Origin: UBA12170 sp964293475
GTDB lineage: Bacteria > Bacteroidota > Bacteroidia > Bacteroidales > UBA12170
Reading direction: 5' to 3'
Assembly (NCBI GenBank): GCA_964293475.1
Contig: CAXYYJ010000004.1
Location: 62,001 to 126,000 of the forward strand
Length of the DNA: 64,000 nt
The translations under genes were made by a program, and so were the position numbers. The notes beneath the pieces are model-generated. The model saw only the letters and a program-made list of their open reading frames with translations, was not told the origin of the DNA and made no database searches. Shown in pieces: positions 1 to 8,025 of the stretch. How positions within the stretch are numbered: the stretch's first letter is position 1; each line of letters opens with the position of its first letter.

Positions 1-1
1 A

Positions 2-1978
2 GGATCCAGATTGTATAATGACAATGACCAGGTTTTGCTTGATTCACTAGACATAACCAACAATGTAATTAGAATTGCAGCTGGAAAAAACAGAAACCCT
101 AAAGAAGTTACTATTACCGATTTGAAAACCAATTCATATATCGGTCAACTGATTAAACTGAACAGTGTAGAATTCGCAGCCTCCGAGCTCGGAAAAACCT
201 GGGCTGGAGCTCAAACTCTAACCACCGAGAACAGAACTCTTTCTGATTGTGATGGCAATACCCTAATCGTTAGAAGCAGTGGCTATGCCAATTTTGCCGG
301 CGATTTACTTCCCGAAGGTAATGGCTCTCTGGTTGCTATAGCCAGCAGCTATCGTGGAACTACCCAGCTTTATATCCGCAATATGGCCGAAGTTCAGCTA
401 ACTGCTGAAAGATGCACTGGCGGTGGCGGCGGTGGAACCGTTGAACCCGTTGATGCCGTGAACGAAATGTTTGATGGAGCAACTGATTATACTGATATCG
501 CTGAAACTGGCTGGACCAATATAGCCAAACAAGGTGACAGAAAATGGCAGGGAAAAACTTTCGATGCTGAAAAATATGCCCAGGCTACAGGTTATAACTC
601 AGGTTTAGACGCTATGGAAACATGGTTAATCACGCCTCCGGTTACCAATATCGCTACCAAAGTTCTGAGCTTCAAATCAGCAAAAGCTTATTGGGCTCAT
701 ACTACAAATCAACCAATAACTGTTCTTATTTCAACCGATTTCGTGGGCGATAATTTTGAAACAGCAACCTGGACCGAGCTTACAGTTACTATGGCCAACG
801 AGTCGAGCAGCGACCACACCTGGATTGAATCAGGCGAAGTTGACCTTTCAAGTTATAGTGGAAATGCAGCCATTGCTTTCAAATATCTGGGAAGCAATAC
901 CGAGTCAACAAGTATCAGAATCGACGACGTGGTTATCGACCTTCCCGGTGGCGGTGGAGGCGGTGGTGGAGTAACACCAGTAGATGCCATCGACGAGCAG
1001 TTTAACGGTGCCGTTGACTATTCAGATATCGATATAACCGACTGGACCAATATCAGCATTGCTGGCGACCGCAAATGGCAGGGAAAAACTTTCGATGCCG
1101 AAAAATATGCCCAAGCCACAGCCTATAACTCTGGTTTAGATGAAATGGAAACCTGGCTCATCACTCCTCCAATTACCAGCATTGCTACAAAGAAATTAAG
1201 CCTGAAAACCGCAAAAGCGTATTGGGCACATACATCAAGACTTCCATTAACCGTTTTGGTTTCCGAAGATTTTGTGGGTGATAATTTTGAAACAGCAACC
1301 TGGACAGAAATTAGCCTCACATTGGCAGGTGAAAGCGATGCCGATCACGCATGGATTGAATCAGGCGAAGTTGATTTGTCTGCCTTCAGCGGAGATGCAG
1401 CCATTGCCTTCAAATTTGTGGGTAGTGCAACAGAATCCACATCCTACAGATTAGACGATATCAAAGTTGGCACCGGTGGCGGTGGCGGCGGCGGTGGAAC
1501 CAATCCGGTTTATACCGAGGAATTCGCTAGCTCTTTGGGCACGTATACTGGTATTACTGTTGTGGGTACTCAGGTATGGGAACATGCTACCTATGACGGT
1601 GGTTGTGCTAAAATGTCGGGCTATTCCGGTAGCTCTTTCGAGAACGAAGACTGGTTAATCTCACCAGCCTACGATTTGACCGAAAGCACCAATTCTGTAT
1701 TGAATGTTCGTCAGGCAGCTGGTTATATCAACGACGACTGGAGTCAGATTAAAATTTTAATCTCGACCAACTATTCAGGCTCCGGCGATCCAAACAGCGC
1801 CACCTGGGTAGAAGTAACAGCTCCAAACATGCCTTCAGGAACCAACTTTACTTTTGTGGATAGTGGTGATATTAACCTGAGCGATTGGGATGGCGAAACT
1901 ATTTATGTAGGTTTTAAATACGTTTCCACAGTTGCATCATCAAGCACCTGGGAAATCAGCACCGTTACAGTAAAATAG
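2..1978 (+). CDS. DUF5689 / choice-of-anchor-J surface protein, 5' end missing
   Basis: The reading frame is open from base 2, so the N-terminus and any signal peptide lie outside the window; the first possible initiator is a TTG at 11. Numbered from that TTG, residues about 30-135 resemble DUF5689 (ending with IRNMAEVQLTAERC). Three related beta-sandwich domains follow, of the choice-of-anchor-J / cleaved-adhesin kind, at about 148-312, 328-485 and 500-655. Domains one and two are near-duplicates (both contain DRKWQGKTFDAEKYAQAT); the third is diverged. They are joined by runs of six to eight glycines. There is no recognisable T9SS sorting domain at the C-terminus, which ends inside the last domain. 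Such proteins are usually extracellular lipoproteins with binding or adhesive roles; the ligand is unknown. A strong terminator follows. Confidence 0.75.
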   Translation, partial: GSRLYNDNDQVLLDSLDITNNVIRIAAGKNRNPKEVTITDLKTNSYIGQLIKLNSVEFAASELGKTWAGAQTLTTENRTLSDCDGNTLIVRSSGYANFAGDLLPEGNGSLVAIASSYRGTTQLYIRNMAEVQLTAERCTGGGGGGTVEPVDAVNEMFDGATDYTDIAETGWTNIAKQGDRKWQGKTFDAEKYAQATGYNSGLDAMETWLITPPVTNIATKVLSFKSAKAYWAHTTNQPITVLISTDFVGDNFETATWTELTVTMANESSSDHTWIESGEVDLSSYSGNAAIAFKYLGSNTESTSIRIDDVVIDLPGGGGGGGGVTPVDAIDEQFNGAVDYSDIDITDWTNISIAGDRKWQGKTFDAEKYAQATAYNSGLDEMETWLITPPITSIATKKLSLKTAKAYWAHTSRLPLTVLVSEDFVGDNFETATWTEISLTLAGESDADHAWIESGEVDLSAFSGDAAIAFKFVGSATESTSYRLDDIKVGTGGGGGGGGTNPVYTEEFASSLGTYTGITVVGTQVWEHATYDGGCAKMSGYSGSSFENEDWLISPAYDLTESTNSVLNVRQAAGYINDDWSQIKILISTNYSGSGDPNSATWVEVTAPNMPSGTNFTFVDSGDINLSDWDGETIYVGFKYVSTVASSSTWEISTVTVK

Positions 1979-1994
1979 TCAATTCCAGAATATT

Positions 1995-2030
1995 AAAAAC
2001 CCCGATCTGATTTCAGGTCGGGGTTTTTTT
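1995..2030. terminator. Bidirectional terminator between convergent genes
   Basis: The stem ccccgatctg / caggtcgggg with loop attt is flanked by A's on the left and a run of T's on the right, so it can end transcription from both the DUF5689 gene (+) and the spermidine-synthase-like gene (-). The minus-strand stop codon sits at the right edge of the T run. Confidence 0.85.
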
Positions 2031-3508
2031 TAGTGTAACCCCTTCAAAGCAAGCGCTTCCACAGGGGCAAAATCATCGGTGAGAATGGCTTGGGTCAGAG
2101 GGATTGGTCTTGTTATCCTTTTGCTCAACAGACTGTCTAAACCCAAATCTAAGGAAGAAAAAATAGGTTCATGAGTTGATTTCAAAGCCAGAATAATGGT
2201 GCTTTGAATTTGATTCCTGTCGGCTTCCGGGCGGTCGGCAAACAGAAAAACCTGTGGAAAAACCTGCATAAATGTTTTGAGCTCAGCCTGTAAGAACAGA
2301 CTCGATTTTCCCTCCACCGCCTGAATCACATTTACAATGACCAATCCATTTTCGTTGAGTATATCGTATTGTTTTTGAACAGATTCCAGTGTTGTTAACT
2401 GGTAGGGCAGACTGATGGCATCCTGAAAAGCATCGCTGAAAATAACATCATAGCGGGTATTGCAGCGGTTCAGGTATGTTCGCGCATCAGTGTGATATAT
2501 TTTTAAATCCGGATGATTCTTCAATCCAAAATACTCCATGGCAGCCCGGGTGGTGGCCGAATCTATTTCTATGACATCAATTTGAGAACCAGCATAGTGG
2601 GCTAAATAATATTGGGGGAAGCTATAGGCAGCTCCACCAAACATCAGCGATTTTTTAAAGCCTGGATTAAAATGCTCCGCCAGCCTGAAATAGTATAAAT
2701 AGTTAAAGGGCAGCGGGCGGTTCGAAAGGCTCATTCCACCGGCCCTTTGAGTTCCCAGCTGCATGATGAGAATGCTGTCGCCACTACGATAATCAGTAGA
2801 TGGAAAGACCTTGATGCTGTTGTAATTGGATTCGTATTCGTAGGTGTATTCAGAAGGCTTGCTTTTGGAAAAAATCAAGGTTGCAACTATGGCAAGCACA
2901 GAAATAGACATATAAACCCATTTTTTCTCCAGCAGAAAAATGGTTGCGGCTAATAAAGAAGTTACTATTTGCAGACTGGTAAGAATATGAGTTAAGGGGA
3001 AGCTGGGCAAGAGATAGAATCCAGCCAAAAAGGTTCCAAAAAGGCTGCCAATACTGCCCCAGGCGAAAATACTGCCCATTGTTTTTCCTGCATCGGGGAT
3101 GTTTGTCAGCATCAAACGGCTCATGGATGGGCTCACCATTCCCAGAAATAATCCGGCAGGTGAAAACAGGACCAATCCGGCAAAAACAGAGGATGCTTTG
3201 AGTCCTTTCACGTGATCTACTATCCACGCTAAAAACTCATCTTTAATAAGAATCACCCACAATATGGCCAATGCAGAACCCAATAGTGCTTTGCCTGCGG
3301 TTGTAATGCCGGGTTTTTTATCGATCCATTTCCCTCCCAAATAATAGCCTAAGCTGAGACTTGCCAGGACAAAACCGATGAGCGATGTCCAGACAATAAA
3401 GCTGGTTCCAATAAAAGGTGCAAGAATGCGGGCTCCAATGATTTCAAAAATCATGATGAGAGCTCCGGCAGCGAAGGTGAGGAAGAGATATGCAAATTTG
3501 TTTTTCAA
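2030..3508 (-). CDS. Membrane-fused spermidine-synthase-like protein
   Basis: This 492-residue protein has an N-terminal half of hydrophobic segments (about residues 1-210, roughly seven) and a C-terminal Rossmann-type domain like polyamine aminopropyltransferases: a glycine-rich MFGGAAYSFP, an acidic strand end in DVIEID, and DARTYLN followed by DVIFSDAF. Fused transmembrane/spermidine-synthase proteins are common in bacteria; many have no proven aminopropyltransferase activity, so the substrate is left open. The start codon is TTG at 3508. An in-frame TAA lies only six nucleotides upstream, and the next Met would remove most of the first membrane segment, so TTG is the best choice. The 61-residue gene upstream ends at that TAA, so the two are probably translationally coupled. 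Confidence 0.72.
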   Translation of the reverse strand: MKNKFAYLFLTFAAGALIMIFEIIGARILAPFIGTSFIVWTSLIGFVLASLSLGYYLGGKWIDKKPGITTAGKALLGSALAILWVILIKDEFLAWIVDHVKGLKASSVFAGLVLFSPAGLFLGMVSPSMSRLMLTNIPDAGKTMGSIFAWGSIGSLFGTFLAGFYLLPSFPLTHILTSLQIVTSLLAATIFLLEKKWVYMSISVLAIVATLIFSKSKPSEYTYEYESNYNSIKVFPSTDYRSGDSILIMQLGTQRAGGMSLSNRPLPFNYLYYFRLAEHFNPGFKKSLMFGGAAYSFPQYYLAHYAGSQIDVIEIDSATTRAAMEYFGLKNHPDLKIYHTDARTYLNRCNTRYDVIFSDAFQDAISLPYQLTTLESVQKQYDILNENGLVIVNVIQAVEGKSSLFLQAELKTFMQVFPQVFLFADRPEADRNQIQSTIILALKSTHEPIFSSLDLGLDSLLSKRITRPIPLTQAILTDDFAPVEALALKGLH

Positions 3509-3514
3509 GTTCTT

Positions 3515-3700
3515 TTATCTTTCGAATTTATAGTCTTCGGGAAGCGTGAACTTCATAGCCTCCACCGTTTTAAAAAATTCTTCCATATTTCCCTTTTGCT
3601 TTTGATCCGCTTTCCAAAGAAGATATTCGTAATACTCAAAAAGTTTTACGCGGTATTCTTCAGGCAATAAATCTATGTCTATTTTTTCTATAGTATCCAT
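3515..3700 (-). CDS. Small DUF2281-like protein
   Basis: This is a 61-residue acidic helical protein. The stretch LLPEEYRVKLFEYYEYLL resembles the start of DUF2281, a family that includes VapB-like antitoxins. No PIN-domain or other toxin gene is adjacent: downstream, six nucleotides away and in the same frame, comes the spermidine-synthase-like gene. It may be a solitary antitoxin-like regulator or simply an unrelated small protein. The ATG at 3700 has no competing start. Confidence 0.55.
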   Translation of the reverse strand: MDTIEKIDIDLLPEEYRVKLFEYYEYLLWKADQKQKGNMEEFFKTVEAMKFTLPEDYKFER

Positions 3701-3813
3701 TTCATTAATTTCTATTCAAAACTATGAATTATTCTATTCAACAAAACAACTTTTGCATAGTTTAGTGCGTATTGTTTAGCGATTATGCTCTCAAACCAAG
3801 GGTTCCAGGATTA

Positions 3814-4524
3814 TCAAATATTGATATAAAAATCCTTAGTCAGGCTTTTGTATTCTGCCGAATACTCATTGTTTTCATTTCGAATAGAGAGCTCAGAAAT
3901 TGTTAGAATAGCTGTTTCCAACACAAATTCAAGTACCACTCTGTTGGCGATTTTCGATGGGTTGGGTTTTATTTCCACTTGTTTTTTCAAGTGGAAGCCC
4001 GCATCTCCGGCTTTATTTTCGAATTCCTTTCCTTCGGCAAGAGGAAGTATTACAGATAAGCGACCTGCAGGCTGTAAAAGCTTTTTAACGGCAATTAGCA
4101 AATCTTTGTGGGAAAGAGAATCGTTGTGGCGGGCTAAATTACGGCTGTTGACGGGCGATTTTAGTGAACTGATAAAGAAGGGAGGATTGCTGATAATCAG
4201 ATCAAATTTTAAAAGCGATTCATTGGCCAATTGTTGTACCGAAATCTTTTTCGCTACAAGTCTTTGTTTCCATTCCGATAGAGCAAAGTTCTCTGCGGCT
4301 TGAATTACAGAAGCTTCGTGAATGTCGATGGCTAAGATTCCTGCAGTCGAAAGCTGTGCCGCCATTATCGAAACGATACCACTACCACAGCCCACATCTA
4401 AGATATTATCAACATCAGCGTAATTGGTGAGGCAGGCTAATAAAACCGCATCGGTTCCCACCTTCATAGTACTTTTATCGTGGTAAACCCGGAATTTTTT
4501 AAACTGAAACCAGGGATTACTCAT
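3814..4524 (-). CDS. trmN6: tRNA1(Val) (adenine(37)-N6)-methyltransferase
   Basis: A class I SAM methyltransferase of the YfiC/TrmN6 family, which methylates N6 of A37 in valine tRNA. The SAM site is VGCGSGIVSIMA and the catalytic motif is NPPFF, typical of N6-adenine methyltransferases. The N-terminal FRVYHDKSTMKVGTDAVLL is a family signature. A frame ten codons longer exists (from 4554), but the ATG at 4524 (start MSNPWFQF) fits the family length (236 residues) and overlaps the end of rimM by only eight bases, which suggests translational coupling with rimM. Confidence 0.88.
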   Translation of the reverse strand: MSNPWFQFKKFRVYHDKSTMKVGTDAVLLACLTNYADVDNILDVGCGSGIVSIMAAQLSTAGILAIDIHEASVIQAAENFALSEWKQRLVAKKISVQQLANESLLKFDLIISNPPFFISSLKSPVNSRNLARHNDSLSHKDLLIAVKKLLQPAGRLSVILPLAEGKEFENKAGDAGFHLKKQVEIKPNPSKIANRVVLEFVLETAILTISELSIRNENNEYSAEYKSLTKDFYINI

Positions 4525-5065
4525 CGTTTTTATGCTCTTCCAGATACACATCAAGAAGACCCTCGGGAAGTTTTATTCGAATGGTTTTTTGCGAGCGGTC
4601 TACTTCTTTAATGATTTCATTATTTATGGGAATCAGAACTTCGCGATTTTTATATTTTATGCTGAAAAGAGCTTGTTGAGGATAATCCAGTATTTCCGTT
4701 ATGGGTGCCAGTTCGCCAACCTGCTCGTCAACGAGCATAAATCCTGAGACTTCATGAAAATAGAATTTATTTCCTTCGAGTTTAGGAAGAGTTGAAAGCG
4801 GCAGATGGAGCGTTGAGTTCACTAATTTGGTCGCAGTTTCCACATCGTCCACATCTTCAAAGAAGACAACAGCTGTTTTTTTGGAAGTGTGGAGCTGAAT
4901 TTTATCGATAAAATAGGGGATAAAATTGCCCCTAAAATCCACAAAAACTGCATCCAGTTCTTCATATTCACCCGGATCGTCCACGTCGAGGTAAATACTT
5001 AATCCACCATCATTTCCAAATGTTTTGGTAATTTTCCCTAAGTAATAACATTCTTCCCGCGTCAT
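4517..5065 (-). CDS. rimM: 16S rRNA processing protein RimM
   Basis: A 182-residue RimM with an N-terminal beta-barrel (YYLGKITKTFGNDGGLSIYL) and a C-terminal PRC-like barrel. It assists late assembly of the 30S head through S19 and 16S rRNA. It lies directly downstream of rpsP, the usual partner, although a strong hairpin terminator separates them, so rimM may depend on read-through or a weak promoter. Its 3' end overlaps the trmN6 start. The only convincing start is the ATG at 5065. Confidence 0.92.
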   Translation of the reverse strand: MTREECYYLGKITKTFGNDGGLSIYLDVDDPGEYEELDAVFVDFRGNFIPYFIDKIQLHTSKKTAVVFFEDVDDVETATKLVNSTLHLPLSTLPKLEGNKFYFHEVSGFMLVDEQVGELAPITEILDYPQQALFSIKYKNREVLIPINNEIIKEVDRSQKTIRIKLPEGLLDVYLEEHKNDE

Positions 5066-5083
5066 ATATTTTTTTTTGTAAAA

Positions 5084-5115
5084 ATAAAAAAACCGCCTTG
5101 AATCTCAGGGCGGTT
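5084..5115 (-). terminator. rpsP terminator / attenuator before rimM
   Basis: On the minus strand aaccgccctg / caaggcggtt forms a ten-pair stem with loop agatt (one wobble), followed by a long T-rich tract. It lies between rpsP and rimM and probably limits read-through so that S16 is made in excess of RimM. Confidence 0.85.
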
Positions 5116-5134
5116 ACAAGTAAAATTTGTTTTT

Positions 5135-5698
5135 TTATTCAGCAGCTTCTTCAGCTTCTGATGAGGCTTCGGCAGGAGCTTCTGTTTTAGCTTCGGCAGC
5201 AGCTTTGGCGATAAGTTCGGCTTCGATAGCAGCTTGAGCTTCAGCTTTTTTCTTGGCTATAGCAGCTAAGCGGGCAGCATTAACTTCTGCTTCGGCGGTA
5301 AGTCTTTTCTTGTTGTCTTCGCGTGAAGTGTCAACCAAACCTTTGGATTTAGCTTTGATTTTGGCTTCTTTTTCTACCAACCACTCACGGAATAACAACT
5401 CTGCTTTTTCTTGAGTCAGAGCTCCTTTAGCAACACCTTTGTCCAAATGGTTTTTGTACATAACGCCTTTGTACGACAAAATGGCTTTGGCTGTATCGGT
5501 GGCTTGAACTCCAACTTGTACCCAATACAAAGCGCGCTCGAAATTAATTTCGATGGTTGCTGGATTCGTCATTGGGTCGTAGGTGCCAATCTTCTCAACT
5601 GATTTACCGTCCCGGGGTGCACGACCATCCGCTATTACAATGTGATAAAAAGGATGACCTTTTTTACCTTTTCTTTGTAATCTAATTTTTACTGGCAT
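5135..5698 (-). CDS. rpsP: 30S ribosomal protein S16
   Basis: Residues 1 to about 85 are a canonical S16 (start MPVKIRLQRKGKKGHPFYHI, then DGRAPRDGKSVEKIGTYDP). The remaining hundred residues are a Lys/Ala/Glu-rich helical tail ending EASSEAEEAAE. Tails of this kind are normal for Bacteroidota S16. The gene is first in an rpsP-rimM-trmN6 cluster. The nearest -7-like sequence upstream is gatatttg (minus strand, about 5740), without a clear -33 element. Confidence 0.95.
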   Translation of the reverse strand: MPVKIRLQRKGKKGHPFYHIVIADGRAPRDGKSVEKIGTYDPMTNPATIEINFERALYWVQVGVQATDTAKAILSYKGVMYKNHLDKGVAKGALTQEKAELLFREWLVEKEAKIKAKSKGLVDTSREDNKKRLTAEAEVNAARLAAIAKKKAEAQAAIEAELIAKAAAEAKTEAPAEASSEAEEAAE

Positions 5699-5933
5699 AA
5701 TTACTTAATATTAAATTGTTTATAGAATTTTATAAAAATGGGTGCAAATATCGGTAAAAGAATTGAATTGAGGAAGTCTTTTTTTGGTTTTTATTTTGCG
5801 ATGCAAAACCCAATTTCATTCGATATTTTTGCAATTCTCAGCTTCTGTGCAAATATAGGTTAAGTATTTAATAATTAGTTTATTATTTGAGAATAAAAAC
5901 ATAGAATATTGGGTTAAACACGCTAATCATACA

Positions 5934-5961
5934 TTGACAAAAGCTTTTTTACTTATCTTTG
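5934..5961 (+). promoter_or_regulatory. Upstream promoter in rpmG leader region
   Basis: TTG at 5934-5936, a 17-nt spacer and tatctttg at 5954-5961 match the Bacteroidota primary-sigma consensus exactly. The transcript would begin near 5967 and run about 150 bases before rpmG. Confidence 0.6.
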
Positions 5962-6068
5962 AACCCGCAAAGTCGACAGGTTTTTGATGTTGAAATTGAT
6001 GATTTTTTCTAAAGAATCTTAACAATTTGAGCGTTTTAAAATTTCTTCGGAAAAAATGAAATTTGTAT

Positions 6069-6098
6069 TTGAGAATGTACAAAATAGTTATATCTTTG
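6069..6098 (+). promoter_or_regulatory. rpmG promoter
   Basis: TTG at 6069-6071, a 19-nt spacer and tatctttg at 6091-6098 match the Bacteroidota consensus. The rpmG ATG is 22 bases downstream of the -7 element. Confidence 0.7.
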
Positions 6099-6120
6099 CA
6101 GCCCTGAAAAAATAAATGAA

Positions 6121-6309
6121 ATGGCAAAGAAGAGTAAAGAAGCAAGAGGACAAGTAATTCTGGAGTGCACTGAGCATAAAGAAAGCGGTAAACCCGGTAC
6201 TTCACGTTATGTTACAACCAAAAACAGAAAAAACACTCCAGAGCGTTTGGAATTGAAAAAATTCAATCCCATTTTGAAAAGAATGACAATTCACAGAGAA
6301 ATTAAATAA
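6121..6309 (+). CDS. rpmG: 50S ribosomal protein L33
   Basis: A 62-residue L33, recognised from GTSRYVTTKNRKNTPERLEL and the C-terminal MTIHREIK. It has a single Cys (ECTEHKES) and so lacks the two CxxC pairs of zinc-binding L33: it is a C-minus form. In most Bacteroidota rpmB (L28) lies just upstream; here that place holds only promoters, and rpmB is at 38.3-38.5 kb. DUF4295 and ftsY follow in the usual order. Confidence 0.95.
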   Translation: MAKKSKEARGQVILECTEHKESGKPGTSRYVTTKNRKNTPERLELKKFNPILKRMTIHREIK

Positions 6310-6321
6310 GGAATTTAAGAT

Positions 6322-6474
6322 ATGGCTAAGAAAGTAGTTGCAACCTTACAAACAGCTGGTAAAGACTGGGCGAAAGTAATCCGTACATTGAAATCTGAAA
6401 AAACAGGAGCTTATTATTTTAAAGAAGACTCCTTATCTTTAACAGCGGCTAAAGAATTGCTCGAAAAGCAATAG
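6322..6474 (+). CDS. DUF4295 small ribosome-associated-type protein
   Basis: A 50-residue basic protein starting MAKKVVATLQTAGKDWAKVI and ending AAKELLEKQ, matching the DUF4295 family found in Bacteroidota between rpmG and ftsY. Its position in a ribosomal-protein operon, its size and its basic charge suggest a ribosome-associated role, but the function is unproven. It begins 12 bases after the rpmG stop and is followed by a terminator. Confidence 0.88.
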   Translation: MAKKVVATLQTAGKDWAKVIRTLKSEKTGAYYFKEDSLSLTAAKELLEKQ

Positions 6475-6499
6475 TTTTTTCTGAAATTCGAAGATACTG

Positions 6500-6533
6500 A
6501 TGCCTTATCTGATTTTTGATAAGGCATTTTTTA
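6500..6533 (+). terminator. Terminator after rpmG-DUF4295
   Basis: The perfect ten-pair stem atgccttatc / gataaggcat with loop tgattttt is followed by six T's. ftsY downstream must have its own promoter or rely on read-through. Confidence 0.88.
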
Positions 6534-6553
6534 TATTTTAAAACAATCGGAAT

Positions 6554-7510
6554 ATGGGATTTTTTTCAATTTTTAGTAAAGAGAAAAAGCAAACTCTCGA
6601 TAAAGGACTCGAAAAAACCAAATCGAGTATCTTTGGTAAATTGGCTAAATCTATTGCGGGTAAAAGCAAAATTGATGATGCTGTGCTCGACGATTTAGAA
6701 GAGATTTTAGTTTCGTCGGATGTTGGAGTTGAAACCACCTTGCGAATTATAGAGCGTATAGAAAGCCGCGTTGCCAAAGACAAATACCTGGGCACAGCCG
6801 AACTCAACGGAATGCTCAAAGAAGAAATTGCCGGACTCCTTTCTGAAAATGACAATCCCGAATTAAAAGATTTCGATTTCCCCAAACAGGAATTCCCCTA
6901 TGTTATTATGGTTGTTGGCGTAAATGGAGTTGGAAAAACCACAACCATTGGCAAATTGGCCTATCAATTTAAATCAGCAGGCAAAAAAGTAGTATTGGGT
7001 GCCAGCGACACTTTTAGAGCTGCCGCAGTGGATCAGTTAAAGATATGGTCAGAAAGGGTGGGTGTAACCATTGTTCAGCAAGGCATGGGTGCTGATCCTG
7101 CAAGCGTGGCTTTCGATACATTGCGCTCAGCAGTGGCTCAAAATGCCGATGTGGTCATTATTGATACTGCGGGAAGATTGCACAATAAAATTAACCTGAT
7201 GAACGAGCTGGGCAAGATTAAAAGAGTGATGCAAAAAGTAGTTCCTGGCTCTCCCCAGGAAGTTCTTTTGGTGCTTGATGCCAGTACCGGACAAAATGCC
7301 ATTGAACAGGCTCGCCAGTTCACTGCAGCCACAGAAGTAAATGCACTCGCTCTTACAAAACTCGATGGCACAGCCAAAGGGGGAGTGGTAATAGGTATCA
7401 GCGATCAGTTTAAAATCCCCGTAAAATATATTGGTTTGGGAGAGAAAATGGAAGACCTGCAGGTGTTTAACCGGACCGAATTCGTTGCAAGTCTTTTCGA
7501 CCAGGATTAA
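6554..7510 (+). CDS. ftsY: Signal recognition particle receptor FtsY
   Basis: A 318-residue SRP-GTPase that docks ribosome-nascent-chain/SRP complexes at the membrane. The N domain is at about 20-95, and the G domain has the P-loop GVNGVGKTTTIGKLA, DTFRAAAVDQL, DTAGRLHNK and the guanine-specificity motif TKLDGTAKGG. The acidic A domain of enterobacterial FtsY is absent, as is usual in this phylum. The ATG at 6554 is preceded by the end of the rpmG-DUF4295 terminator. Confidence 0.95.
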   Translation: MGFFSIFSKEKKQTLDKGLEKTKSSIFGKLAKSIAGKSKIDDAVLDDLEEILVSSDVGVETTLRIIERIESRVAKDKYLGTAELNGMLKEEIAGLLSENDNPELKDFDFPKQEFPYVIMVVGVNGVGKTTTIGKLAYQFKSAGKKVVLGASDTFRAAAVDQLKIWSERVGVTIVQQGMGADPASVAFDTLRSAVAQNADVVIIDTAGRLHNKINLMNELGKIKRVMQKVVPGSPQEVLLVLDASTGQNAIEQARQFTAATEVNALALTKLDGTAKGGVVIGISDQFKIPVKYIGLGEKMEDLQVFNRTEFVASLFDQD

Positions 7511-7511
7511 C

Positions 7512-7539
7512 AAAAAAGCCTTCCGTTTTGGGGAAGGCT
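7512..7539 (-). terminator. Terminator for the 7.6-7.9 kb minus-strand gene
   Basis: The stem agccttcc / ggaaggct is followed on the minus strand by six T's. On the plus strand (after ftsY) there is no T run, so it acts mainly on minus-strand transcripts. Confidence 0.75.
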
Positions 7540-7556
7540 CCGTATGACTCGATTCA

Positions 7557-7946
7557 CTAAAATTTCACCGATTTACAGAAGTTTTTGTATTCTTCTTTAA
7601 GCTCCTTATATATAGTAACTGCCAGATTGATATCTGCCCGTAAATTGGTGTGGTCGGTTAATGTTTTAGTTGCTATTTCGTTGCCAAGTTCTCGTTCAAG
7701 CGATTCAATATAACTATCCTGAGCATTGATTCTGTCGTTAAAACGGTCGAAATGAATTCTTTGTATGTCAAATTTATTCTGGAACGAATCGATTTTTTTC
7801 TGGAAATCTATGTCAAAACTCTTTTGACTCATACACGAAAGCCACTCCAGATAAATATTTAATTCCCCAATAACAATTTTAGTTTCACTTTTCCACAAGC
7901 GATGCTCAAAATGTAAATCATGAATGCTGTATTTTTTAGTCTCCAT
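7557..7946 (-). CDS. Hypothetical helical protein
   Basis: A 129-residue protein with no family I recognise. It has no signal peptide or membrane segment and is predicted largely helical, with heptad-like spacing in about residues 45-125 (QKKIDSFQNKF, SYIESLERELGNEIATKTL). It is a single-gene unit with its own terminator and is transcribed toward ftsY. A cytoplasmic coiled-coil role is all that can be inferred. Confidence 0.6.
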   Translation of the reverse strand: METKKYSIHDLHFEHRLWKSETKIVIGELNIYLEWLSCMSQKSFDIDFQKKIDSFQNKFDIQRIHFDRFNDRINAQDSYIESLERELGNEIATKTLTDHTNLRADINLAVTIYKELKEEYKNFCKSVKF

Positions 7947-8025
7947 ATATTTTAATTATTAATTTAATATGGCGTAAATGTAACTAAAAATTAATTTCTG
8001 CCTCAGCGCTATCTGGTATTTAAAC

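Larger units (their letters stand above)
5699..6120. promoter_or_regulatory. Divergent intergenic region between rpsP and rpmG
   Basis: This 422-base AT-rich stretch has no convincing gene. It carries two good plus-strand promoters (listed separately) and, on the minus strand, the -7-like elements tatatttg (5850-5857) and gatatttg near 5740, neither with a clear -33 partner. The left plus-strand promoter lies about 130 bases ahead of the second one, so it makes either a long rpmG leader or an independent short RNA. Confidence 0.6.

Noticed and set aside
3515..3700. A toxin-antitoxin pair
   Set aside because: The DUF2281-like protein has no toxin gene on either side; the downstream neighbour is a membrane spermidine-synthase-like protein.
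5135..5440. Ala/Glu/Lys-rich tail of S16 as a possible fusion or frameshift
   Set aside because: Long charged tails on S16 are usual in Bacteroidota, and the frame is intact.
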